A stretch of 64,000 nt of DNA from Mayamaea pseudoterrestris (taxonomy: Eukaryota > Bacillariophyta > Bacillariophyceae > Sellaphorales > Sellaphoraceae). The position numbers and the translations under genes were made by a program. Location of the stretch: NCBI GenBank assembly GCA_027923505.1, contig BROI01000009.1:1-64000 (forward strand), given 5' to 3'. Under the pieces are notes generated by a model. The model ran no database searches, was not told where the DNA came from, and was given only the letters and a program-made list of their open reading frames with translations. This document shows, in pieces, positions 1-12,265 of the stretch; position 1 is the stretch's first letter, and each line of letters begins with the position of its first letter.

Positions 1-3000
1 GCCTCCAGGCAGTCCGTTTTGCACCATTTCAGCCCATCCTCATGTCAATGGCACACCCTGGACATGTTTTGCCTGACTCATTGGGTTGTTGGGTGGCCAG
101 GGCATGGGGCATTGTAGTGGTATGATTCCATAATTTGGGGTGTTGGCCACACCCATCTTGTAGACCATTCCATGCTGTAGGCCTCCAGGCAGTCCGTTTT
201 GTACCATGTCAGACCATCCTCATGTCAATGGCACACCCTGGACATGTTTTGCATGACTCATTGGGTTGTTGGGTGATCAGGGGACGGGGCATTGTAGTGG
301 TATGATTCCATAATTTGCGGTGTTGGCCACACCCATTTTGCAGATGGTGTAGGCCTCCAGGCAGTCCGTTTTGCACCATTTCAGCCCATCCTCATGTCAA
401 TGGCACACCCTGGACATGTTTTGCCTGACTCATTGGGTTGTTGGGTGGCCAGGGCATGGGGCATTGTAGTGGTATGATTCCATAATTTGGGGTGTTGGCC
501 ACACCCATCTTGTAGACCATTCCATGCTGTAGGCCTCCAGGCAGTCCGTTTTGTACCATGTCAGACCATCCTCATGTCAATGGCACACCCTGGACATGTT
601 TTGCATGACTCATTGGGTTGTTGGGTGATCAGGGGACGGGGCATTGTAGTGGTATGATTCCATAATTTGCGGTGTTGGCCACACCCATTTTGCAGATGGT
701 GTAGGCCTCCAGGCAGTCCGTTTTGCACCATTTCAGCCCATCCTCATGTCAATGGCACACCCTGGACATGTTTTGCCTGACTCATTGGGTTGTTGGGTGG
801 CCAGGGCATGGGGCATTGTAGTGGTATGATTCCATAATTTGGGGTGTTGGCCACACCCATCTTGTAGACCATTCCATGCTGTAGGCCTCCAGGCAGTCCG
901 TTTTGTACCATGTCAGACCATCCTCATGTCAATGGCACACCCTGGACATGTTTTGCATGACTCATTGGGTTGTTGGGTGATCAGGGACGGGGCATTGTAG
1001 TGGTATGATTCCATAATTTGCGGTGTTGGCCACACCCATTTTGCAGATGGTGTAGGCCTCCAGGCAGTCCGTTTTTGCACCATTTCAGCCCATCCTCATG
1101 TCAATGGCACACCCTGGACATGTTTTGCCTGACTCATTGGGTTGTTGGGTGGCCAGGGCATGGGGCATTGTAGTGGTATGATTCCATAATTTGGGGTGTT
1201 GGCCACACCCATCTTGTAGACCATTCCATGCTGTAGGCCTCCAGGCAGTCCGTTTTGTACCATGTCAGACCATCCTCATGTCAATGGCACACCCTGGACA
1301 TGTTTTGCATGACTCATTGGGTTGTTGGGTGATCAGGGGACGGGGCATTGTAGTGGTATGATTCCATAATTTGCGGTGTTGGCCACACCCATTTTGCAGA
1401 TGGTGTAGGCCTCCAGGCAGTCCGTTTTGCACCATTTCAGCCCATCCTCATGTCAATGGCACACCCTGGACATGTTTTGCCTGACTCATTGGGTTGTTGG
1501 GTGGCCAGGGCATGGGGCATTGTAGTGGTATGATTCCATAATTTGGGGTGTTGGCCACACCCATCTTGTAGACCATTCCATGCTGTAGGCCTCCAGGCAG
1601 TCCGTTTTGTACCATGTCAGACCATCCTCATGTCAATGGCACACCCTGGACATGTTTTGCATGACTCATTGGGTTGTTGGGTGATCAGAGGTCGGGGGAG
1701 TGTAGTGGTATGATTCCATATGTTGCGGTGTTGGACACACCCATTTTGCAGATGGTGTAGGCCTCCAGGCAGTCCGTTTTGCACCATTTCAGCCCATCCT
1801 CATGTCAATGGCACACCCTGGACATGTTTTGCCTGACTCATTGGGTTGTTGGGTGGCCAGGGCATGGGGCATTGTAGTGGTATGATTCCATAATTTGGGG
1901 TGTTGGCCACACCCATCTTGTAGACCATTCCATGCTGTAGGCCTCCAGGCAGTCCGTTTTGTACCATTTCAGACCATCCTCATGTCAATGGCACACCCTG
2001 GACATGTTTTGCCTGACTCATTGGGTTGTTGGGTGGCCAGGGCATGGGGCATTGTAGTGGTATGATTCCATAATTTGGGGTGTTGGCCACACCCATCTTG
2101 TAGACCATTCCATGCTGTAGGCCTCCAGGCAGTCCGTTTTGTACCATGTCAGACCATCCTCATGTCAATGGCACACCCTGGACATGTTTTGCATGACTCA
2201 TTGGGTTGTTGGGTGATCAGAAAACGGGGCATTGTAGTGGTATGATTCCATAATTTGGGGTGTTGGCCACACCCATTTTGCAGATGGTGTAGGCCTCCAG
2301 GCAGTCCGTTTTGCACCATTTCAGCCCATCCTCATGTCAATGGCACACCCTGGACATGTTTTGCCTGACTCATTGGGTTGTTGGGTGGCCAGGGCATGGG
2401 GCATTGTAGTGGTATGATTCCATAATTTGGGGTGTTGGCCACACCCATCTTGTAGACCATTCCATGCTGTAGGCCTCCAGGCAGTCCGTTTTGTACCATG
2501 TCAGACCATCCTCATGTCAATGGCACACCCTGGACATGTTTTGCATGACTCATTGGGTTGTTGGGTGATCAGGGAACGGGGCATTGTAGTGGTATGATTC
2601 CATAATTTGCGGTGTTGGCCACACCCATTTTGCAGATGGTGTAGGCCTCCAGGCAGTCCGTTTTTGCACCATTTCAGCCCATCCTCATGTCAATGGCACA
2701 CCCTGGACATGTTTTGCCTGACTCATTGGGTTGTTGGGTGGCCAGGGCATGGGGCATTGTAGTGGTATGATTCCATAATTTGGGGTGTTGGCCACACCCA
2801 TCTTGTAGACCATTCCATGCTGTAGGCCTCCAGGCAGTCCGTTTTGTACCATGTCAGACCATCCTCATGTCAATGGCACACCCTGGACATGTTTTGCATG
2901 ACTCATTGGGTTGTTGGGTGATCAGGGACGGGGCATTGTAGTGGTATGATTCCATAATTTGCGGTGTTGGCCACACCCATTTTGCAGATGGTGTAGGCCT

Positions 3001-6000
3001 CCAGGCAGTCCGTTTTGCACCATTTCAGCCCATCCTCATGTCAATGGCACACCCTGGACATGTTTTGCCTGACTCATTGGGTTGTTGGGTGGCCAGGGCA
3101 TGGGGCATTGTAGTGGTATGATTCCATAATTTGGGGTGTTGGCCACACCCATCTTGTAGACCATTCCATGCTGTAGGCCTCCAGGCAGTCCGTTTTGTAC
3201 CATGTCAGACCATCCTCATGTCAATGGCACACCCTGGACATGTTTTGCATGACTCATTGGGTTGTTGGGTGATCAGGGCCGGGGCATTGTAGTGGTATGA
3301 TTCCATAATTTGCGGTGTTGGCCACACCCATTTTGCAGATGGTGTAGGCCTCCAGGCAGTCCGTTTTGCACCATTTCAGCCCATCCTCATGTCAATGGCA
3401 CACCCTGGACATGTTTTGCCTGACTCATTGGGTTGTTGGGTGGCCAGGGCATGGGGCATTGTAGTGGTATGATTCCATAATTTGGGGTGTTGGCCACACC
3501 CATCTTGTAGACCATTCCATGCTGTAGGCCTCCAGGCAGTCCGTTTTGTACCATGTCAGACCATCCTCATGTCAATGGCACACCCTGGACATGTTTTGCA
3601 TGACTCATTGGGTTGTTGGGTGATCAGGGACGGGGCATTGTAGTGGTATGATTCCATAATTTGCGGTGTTGGCCACACCCATTTTGCAGATGGTGTAGGC
3701 CTCCAGGCAGTCCGTTTTGCACCATTTCAGCCCATCCTCATGTCAATGGCACACCCTGGACATGTTTTGCCTGACTCATTGGGTTGTTGGGTGGCCAGGG
3801 CATGGGGCATTGTAGTGGTATGATTCCATAATTTGGGGTGTTGGCCACACCCATCTTGTAGACCATTCCATGCTGTAGGCCTCCAGGCAGTCCGTTTTGT
3901 ACCATGTCAGACCATCCTCATGTCAATGGCACACCCTGGACATGTTTTGCATGACTCATTGGGTTGTTGGGTGATCAGGGACGGGGCATTGTAGTGGTAT
4001 GATTCCATAATTTGCGGTGTTGGCCACACCCATTTTGCAGATGGTGTAGGCCTCCAGGCAGTCCGTTTTGCACCATTTCAGCCCATCCTCATGTCAATGG
4101 CACACCCTGGACATGTTTTGCCTGACTCATTGGGTTGTTGGGTGGCCAGGGCATGGGGCATTGTAGTGGTATGATTCCATAATTTGGGGTGTTGGCCACA
4201 CCCATCTTGTAGACCATTCCATGCTGTAGGCCTCCAGGCAGTCCGTTTTGTACCATGTCAGACCATCCTCATGTCAATGGCACACCCTGGACATGTTTTG
4301 CATGACTCATTGGGTTGTTGGGTGATCAGGGGACGGGGCATTGTAGTGGTATGATTCCATAATTTGCGGTGTTGGCCACACCCATTTTGCAGATGGTGTA
4401 GGCCTCCAGGCAGTCCGTTTTGCACCATTTCAGCCCATCCTCATGTCAATGGCACACCCTGGACATGTTTTGCCTGACTCATTGGGTTGTTGGGTGGCCA
4501 GGGCATGGGGCATTGTAGTGGTATGATTCCATAATTTGGGGTGTTGGCCACACCCATCTTGTAGACCATTCCATGCTGTAGGCCTCCAGGCAGTCCGTTT
4601 TGTACCATGTCAGACCATCCTCATGTCAATGGCACACCCTGGACATGTTTTGCATGACTCATTGGGTTGTTGGGTGATCAGGGGACGGGGCATTGTAGTG
4701 GTATGATTCCATAATTTGGGGTGTTGGCCACACCTGTTTTGCAGATGGTGTAGGCCTCCAGGCAGTCCGTTTTGCACCATTTCAGCCCATCCTCATGTCA
4801 ATGGCACACCCTGGACATGTTTTGCCTGACTCATTGGGTTGTTGGGTGGCCAGGGCATGGGGCATTGTAGTGGTATGATTCCATAATTTGGGGTGTTGGC
4901 CACACCCATCTTGTAGACCATTCCATGCTGTAGGCCTCCAGGCAGTCCGTTTTGTACCATGTCAGACCATCCTCATGTCAATGGCACACCCTGGACATGT
5001 TTTGCATGACTCATTGGGTTGTTGGGTGATCAGGGACGGGGCATTGTAGTGGTATGATTCCATAATTTGCGGTGTTGGCCACACCCATTTTGCAGATGGT
5101 GTAGGCCTCCAGGCAGTCCGTTTTGCACCATTTCAGCCCATCCTCATGTCAATGGCACACCCTGGACATGTTTTGCCTGACTCATTGGGTTGTTGGGTGG
5201 CCAGGGCATGGGGCATTGTAGTGGTATGATTCCATAATTTGGGGTGTTGGCCACACCCATCTTGTAGACCATTCCATGCTGTAGGCCTCCAGGCAGTCCG
5301 TTTTGTACCATGTCAGACCATCCTCATGTCAATGGCACACCCTGGACATGTTTTGCATGACTCATTGGGTTGTTGGGTGATCAGGGACGGGGCATTGTAG
5401 TGGTATGATTCCATAATTTGCGGTGTTGGCCACACCCATTTTGCAGATGGTGTAGGCCTCCAGGCAGTCCGTTTTGCACCATTTCAGCCCATCCTCATGT
5501 CAATGGCACACCCTGGACATGTTTTGCCTGACTCATTGGGTTGTTGGGTGGCCAGGGCATGGGGCATTGTAGTGGTATGATTCCATAATTTGGGGTGTTG
5601 GCCACACCCATCTTGTAGACCATTCCATGCTGTAGGCCTCCAGGCAGTCCGTTTTGTACCATGTCAGACCATCCTCATGTCAATGGCACACCCTGGACAT
5701 GTTTTGCATGACTCATTGGGTTGTTGGGTGATCAGGGGACGGGGCATTGTAGTGGTATGATTCCATAATTTGCGGTGTTGGCCACACCCATTTTGCAGAT
5801 GGTGTAGGCCTCCAGGCAGTCCGTTTTGCACCATTTCAGCCCATCCTCATGTCAATGGCACACCCTGGACATGTTTTGCCTGACTCATTGGGTTGTTGGG
5901 TGGCCAGGGCATTTTGGGGTGTTGGCCACACCCATCTTGTAGACCATTCCATGCTGTAGGCCTCCAGGCAGTCCGTTTTGTACCATGTCAGACCATCCTC

Positions 6001-8806
6001 ATGTCAATGGCACACCCTGGACATGTTTTGCATGACTCATTGGGTTGTTGGGTGATCAGGGGACGGGGCATTGTAGTGGTATGATTCCATAATTTGGGGT
6101 GTTGGCCACACCCATTTTGCAGATGGTGTAGGCCTCCAGGCAGTCCGTTTTGCACCATTTCAGCCCATCCTCATGTCAATGGCACACCCTGGACATGTTT
6201 TGCCTGACTCATTGGGTTGTTGGGTGGCCAGGGCATGGGGCATTGTAGTGGTATGATTCCATAATTTGGGGTGTTGGCCACACCCATCTTGTAGACCATT
6301 CCATGCTGTAGGCCTCCAGGCAGTCCGTTTTGTACCATGTCAGACCATCCTCATGTCAATGGCACACCCTGGACATGTTTTGCATGACTCATTGGGTTGT
6401 TGGGTGATCAGGGACGGGGCATTGTAGTGGTATGATTCCATAATTTGCGGTGTTGGCCACACCCATTTTGCAGATGGTGTAGGCCTCCAGGCAGTCCGTT
6501 TTGCACCATTTCAGCCCATCCTCATGTCAATGGCACACCCTGGACATGTTTTGCCTGACTCATTGGGTTGTTGGGTGGCCAGGGCATGGGGCATTGTAGT
6601 GGTATGATTCCATAATTTGGGGTGTTGGCCACACCCATCTTGTAGACCATTCCATGCTGTAGGCCTCCAGGCAGTCCGTTTTGTACCATGTCAGACCATC
6701 CTCATGTCAATGGCACACCCTGGACATGTTTTGCATGACTCATTGGGTTGTTGGGTGATCAGGGGACGGGGCATTGTAGTGGTATGATTCCATAATTTGC
6801 GGTGTTGGCCACACCCATTTTGCAGATGGTGTAGGCCTCCAGGCAGTCCGTTTTGCACCATTTCAGCCCATCCTCATGTCAATGGCACACCCTGGACATG
6901 TTTTGCCTGACTCATTGGGTTGTTGGGTGGCCAGGGCATGGGGCATTGTAGTGGTATGATTCCATAATTTGGGGTGTTGGCCACACCCATCTTGTAGACC
7001 ATTCCATGCTGTAGGCCTCCAGGCAGTCCGTTTTGTACCATGTCAGACCATCCTCATGTCAATGGCACACCCTGGACATGTTTTGCATGACTCATTGGGT
7101 TGTTGGGTGATCAGGGACGGGGCATTGTAGTGGTATGATTCCATAATTTGCGGTGTTGGCCACACCCATTTTGCAGATGGTGTAGGCCTCCAGGCAGTCC
7201 GTTTTGCACCATTTCAGCCCATCCTCATGTCAATGGCACACCCTGGACATGTTTTGCCTGACTCATTGGGTTGTTGGGTGGCCAGGGCATGGGGCATTGT
7301 AGTGGTATGATTCCATAATTTGGGGTGTTGGCCACACCCATCTTGTAGACCATTCCATGCTGTAGGCCTCCAGGCAGTCCGTTTTGTACCATGTCAGACC
7401 ATCCTCATGTCAATGGCACACCCTGGACATGTTTTGCATGACTCATTGGGTTGTTGGGTGATCAGGGGACGGGGCATTGTAGTGGTATGATTCCATAATT
7501 TGGGGTGTTGGCCACACCCATTTTGCAGATGGTGTAGGCCTCCAGGCAGTCCGTTTTGCACCATTTCAGCCCATCCTCATGTCAATGGCACACCCTGGAC
7601 ATGTTTTGCCTGACTCATTGGGTTGTTGGGTGGCCAGGGCATGGGGCATTGTAGTGGTATGATTCCATAATTTGGGGTGTTGGCCACACCCATCTTGTAG
7701 ACCATTCCATGCTGTAGGCCTCCAGGCAGTCCGTTTTGTACCATGTCAGACCATCCTCATGTCAATGGCACACCCTGGACATGTTTTGCATGACTCATTG
7801 GGTTGTTGGGTGATCAGGGGACGGGGCATTGTAGTGGTATGATTCCATAATTTGCGGTGTTGGCCACACCCATTTTGCAGATGGTGTAGGCCTCCAGGCA
7901 GTCCGTTTTGCACCATTTCAGCCCATCCTCATGTCAATGGCACACCCTGGACATGTTTTGCCTGACTCATTGGGTTGTTGGGTGGCCAGGGCATGGGGCA
8001 TTGTAGTGGTATGATTCCATAATTTGGGGTGTTGGCCACACCCATCTTGTAGACCATTCCATGCTGTAGGCCTCCAGGCAGTCCGTTTTGTACCATGTCA
8101 GACCATCCTCATGTCAATGGCACACCCTGGACATGTTTTGCATGACTCATTGGGTTGTTGGGTGATCAGGGACGGGGCATTGTAGTGGTATGATTCCATA
8201 ATTTGCGGTGTTGGCCACACCCATTTTGCAGATGGTGTAGGCCTCCAGGCAGTCCGTTTTGCACCATTTCAGCCCATCCTCATGTCAATGGCACACCCTG
8301 GACATGTTTTGCCTGACTCATTGGGTTGTTGGGTGGCCAGGGCATGGGGCATTGTAGTGGTATGATTCCATAATTTGGGGTGTTGGCCACACCCATCTTG
8401 TAGACCATTCCATGCTGTAGGCCTCCAGGCAGTCCGTTTTGTACCATGTCAGACCATCCTCATGTCAATGGCACACCCTGGACATGTTTTGCATGACTCA
8501 TTGGGTTGTTGGGTGATCAGGGGACGGGGCATTGTAGTGGTATGATTCCATAATTTGCGGTGTTGGCCACACCCATTTTGCAGATGGTGTAGGCCTCCAG
8601 GCAGTCCGTTTTGCACCATTTCAGCCCATCCTCATGTCAATGGCACACCCTGGACATGTTTTGCCTGACTCATTGGGTTGTTGGGTGGCCAGGGCATGGG
8701 GCATTGTAGTGGTATGATTCCATAATTTGGGGTGTTGGCCACACCCATCTTGTAGACCATTCCGTGCCAGGCAGTCCGTTTTGTACCATGTCAGACCATC
8801 CTCATA
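1..8806. repeat. Satellite array: 352-bp dimeric higher-order repeat
   Basis: About 25 head-to-tail copies of a two-monomer unit fill this region. Monomer A (for example 1-180, 180 bp) carries GCACCATTTCAGCCC and TGGCCAGGGCATGGGG. Monomer B (for example 181-352, 172 bp) carries GTACCATGTCAGACC and a variable TGATCAGGG(G)ACGGGG. The two monomers are related to each other, but copies of the same type are nearly identical, so the 352-bp dimer is the unit being homogenised. Exceptions are an extra A-like hybrid monomer near 1941-2120 and a monomer with an internal loss near 5911. The array ends in a degraded B monomer at about 8764-8806 and continues off the left edge. It has no coding potential; the 63-aa frame at 5893-6084 exists only because of the internal loss. 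A centromeric, subtelomeric or heterochromatic role is possible but not shown. Confidence 0.97.
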
Positions 8807-8954
8807 ATGGCCACTGGCGCTTCGCCTGCTTTCTGTTTGCCGAAACCAAAGCCTGACGACTGTGGAGGCCCAGGAGAGAGCCGCAGCTATGGCGTTGCAG
8901 ATTGATGGTTGAAAGGAAGGACAGGCGGTCCTGACGAAGGAGGATGTTTACGCG

Positions 8955-11900
8955 TTGAACAAGGAGATGACGATGCAGGAAGGCGTCGACGGTGATGGTA
9001 AACAGTGGTGGCTAGGAACGCCAGCTCGCCTCAAACAGCTCACGTCGGAAAACATTGGAGGCTTCCTTACACTCTCGGCCATGCATAAACAGTATCACGA
9101 GGAATCATTGGAAGAAACGACGGAAACAGGCGAGCAATTGGTTATCATTTGCTCCGCCATGCCATCGAGCACCTTGAACGGTCAGAAGTACATTGTCGGA
9201 AACTCCAAGCTCAGCCTTTCGGATACCGATGGCCATGAAATGATGGAAGAAGGTCTTTTGGCTACCGAAGACCCATTCGTCCCGGTCAGCCACATGGAAC
9301 CAAGTGGCTTTCCAGCGCCTCAAGCGGTCGTCCCCATTCTGGCTTGTCTCTCTCGCATGACTCGTGCCGAAAAGGAGGACACCAGTGACGATTGGTACGC
9401 GAAAATACACTCGGACATTGCGGTTTTCCCGCGAGGAGACAAGCTACTCCAACCGGTCTTGTTTGTCATCCACACGGATGAGCTGCCGCCAGATAATTCG
9501 GAAGAACATGAAATCATCGGCGGCACTGGCCACTGGGAAGGAGCACCTAACTACCAACATGGCGAGCAACCGGTCTTGGCATATGCCACCGACAAAGATC
9601 CGGCCGAAGCAGAAGCAAAGTTTGCTCCATACGGAAAGTGTTTCTTTGTCCCTCCGAATCACGGCATTCCACTCGGCCTCGCTATCGATCCGACCAAGTG
9701 CAGGACAGTCGATCAGTTCAAGCATCTTTGCCAAGAGTTTACGGGCTTGCCAGGCGAGGCGTACGAATGGATGGAGGGCAATCATCTACTGGCCCTGTGG
9801 CTAAAAGGCTGCGAGCAGAGCCCATCGGAAATGCAAACTGAAATGTGGCTAATGTCGCAGGTGACTGACACATGGAACGCTTGGAAAGAGTCGCCCTCGT
9901 TACTCGCACAGCAAACATTCCTCCACCCAGAGCTCATGTTGCGATACAGAATCCTCTGGGATCACTTACTGCATACCCTGGAACCGGCCTGGCGCGACAA
10001 ACTGTTGTTACTGGGTCAAAACGCACAAACCATCTTTAACAACTCGCCGGAGTTGAGCAGTTTCCACGAGCCACGAGTGGAGAACATGTGGTACTTGGCC
10101 GGGCTACTGAATATAAAAACGACAACTTGGATTAAAAATTTTGAGTTAGGCTTCCAGCGCCGCGGCTTGCCAGATTGGTTGGAGAGTTTTGCCAGAGTCG
10201 ACATCACAGCGACGACAACAGCAGCCGACATAAGCAAACTCAGAATTGTTTCAAAACAATCGCAGATGAAGGACAATACCCCAGGAACCGAACCAAGACG
10301 ACGACGCAATATCGGGGAACTGGTCGCAAAAGTATTTCAAGAACGCTTTGTGGCGACGGTTGGCTCGCCGCTTCAAATCAAGCATTCCAAACAAGACAAT
10401 GACCCGCCGACGAGGACAGACGGAAAAGAGCACAGGGACACCCGGGCACAGCAAAAGCATTGGTGTTCGATCACTTAAAGGCGCTACAGTCAAACGATGA
10501 CGATTCGGTGACGCTTGTGGGCGTCAAACGCGCCCCACATCCCCCGTCGACGCCACCCCGAATGAAGCTACCGCAGCGGAAGCCAAATACGCTTGCCATT
10601 CAAAGCAAATCAGGACTCTGTCTCCCGTTCGAGCAAGCAGCCACTCAAATGCACATGTATATCACGGCCGCTACCACAGACGCCGCCTGTGGTCACGTCC
10701 TCATCCCGTTCGAGAGCGAGAATGAAGACACAAACATATTCTCACGAGAAAATTATATCAAGGGATCCATGCTGCACTCAGTCTCTCAAATGGCTCACAT
10801 CGGCGCGATAGCAGTCCCTCCTGCAACGCGAATGGGCCCAGCAACAGTCACAGAAGAGGCAGTGGTATTCCCCGACTACGCCATGCTAATGCCAGGTTTA
10901 GTGAGCAAACCATACTGCGCCAACGTCCTCAGCTCGAAAGCACACGCGTCTGACATCCAACACGCGAGCAATTTCATCCAAACTGAGTATGAGGCAACGC
11001 AACGCTCCTCATTCCCTACTTACTTCAAGCCTCTGCTAGAAGGCGACACGTTCTATACAAGGCCAGAAATGCTTCGCGCACTGCAGTCGGGTGTTATTAC
11101 AGCCGGCACCTCCTTCCAAGTGAGCTCTGCTAGTCTCAGCGCAGGCATATCGCCTTATCACTTCCTCCCGACCATACTAGGCAATTGTTTTCGGCTACCT
11201 CAAGAGGGCATTCCTTGCTTAAAATTGATTCAATTGATTCGAAACATGGGATGGTGGTTACACACGGTCTTCCATTTCCCGAGCAAATTCCGAAAATTGC
11301 AACTGCTCAATGAGGAGCTGTCGCCATTCCTCTTGGCGTCACCTCTCGCTGGCCACTTGCATTGGTTCATTGACCTCTTGTCACAGAGTCAAACTCAGCA
11401 ATCCTGGGATAAAATGTCCGCTCGGCATAAAGTGGCCGCAACCAACGCCGTGTTAATAGCACTCAGCGACTTGCTACAAATCTTTCTCGACTGGGCCGTC
11501 ACACACACAGCAGAACAGCATTGTCTCCAAGTATTGTTATGGGAAAACCCGGCGCGATCGGATCTGAGTGTTTTTGAGTCTACCGTTCGAGTGCGCGATT
11601 ACAATACGGTACATGAGATCCTGCGCGACTGGCGACGCAATTGCTCGTCGTCATTCAACCACACAGTCTTCATGGCCACAGTCATGCCCCTAAATCCATT
11701 TTACACAAGACCAATCCTGCCAGATATTGCGCCGGCACGTTTGATTAACCCGCCCGGCAACCCACCATGCCGGCGCGCAGGCAGCGGCAGCGGCATGCAC
11801 CAGGCGCCAGCGCCACAGCAACAGCAGCACACCAGCACAGCCGATCGAAAAGCGCATTGTCCGTTGATTCGTTTTGTTGACAACGCGGAACCATCCATGC

Positions 11901-12169
11901 GCAATGTTAAAGACACACTTGGAACTTGGACTCGCGCACAAATATCGGCGCCGATTATCCAGGGCAAACAGATCTGCTTTCCATTCATCATCGCGGGCAT
12001 GCAAGGTTGCAACTCAGCCAATTGTCAACGCTGCGAAATAGACACTCGGCGAGCAACCCCTCCCTGGACGCGCGAATCGTTATTGCCCTTGACAAACTTC
12101 TTAAATCGAGGGCCAGTTAAACTCAGGTTCCAGCCAACCGCCGAGTACACACGCATCACTTCCTCTTGA
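8955..12169 (+). pseudogene. Element 1 gag-like region
   Basis: Two long overlapping frames cover this stretch upstream of the reverse transcriptase. I recognise no enzyme. Position, length and hydrophilic composition suggest the structural (gag-like) part of a YR retrotransposon. A Cys/His-containing segment near its downstream end could be a nucleic-acid-binding knuckle, but this is weak. Treated as part of a fossil element; assignment is mainly by position. Confidence 0.5.
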
Positions 12170-12265
12170 CTACCTACAATCAGCCAGCCGCTCAAAGACG
12201 GGGCCGCTAGCGGCGACGAGCGGCAGGGTGACAATGGAGCCATACGGCAGGCGACGAACATTACA

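Noticed and set aside
5893-6084. 63-aa frame within the satellite
   Set aside because: It exists only because one monomer has an internal loss; the same sequence in other copies is not open and nothing suggests a protein.
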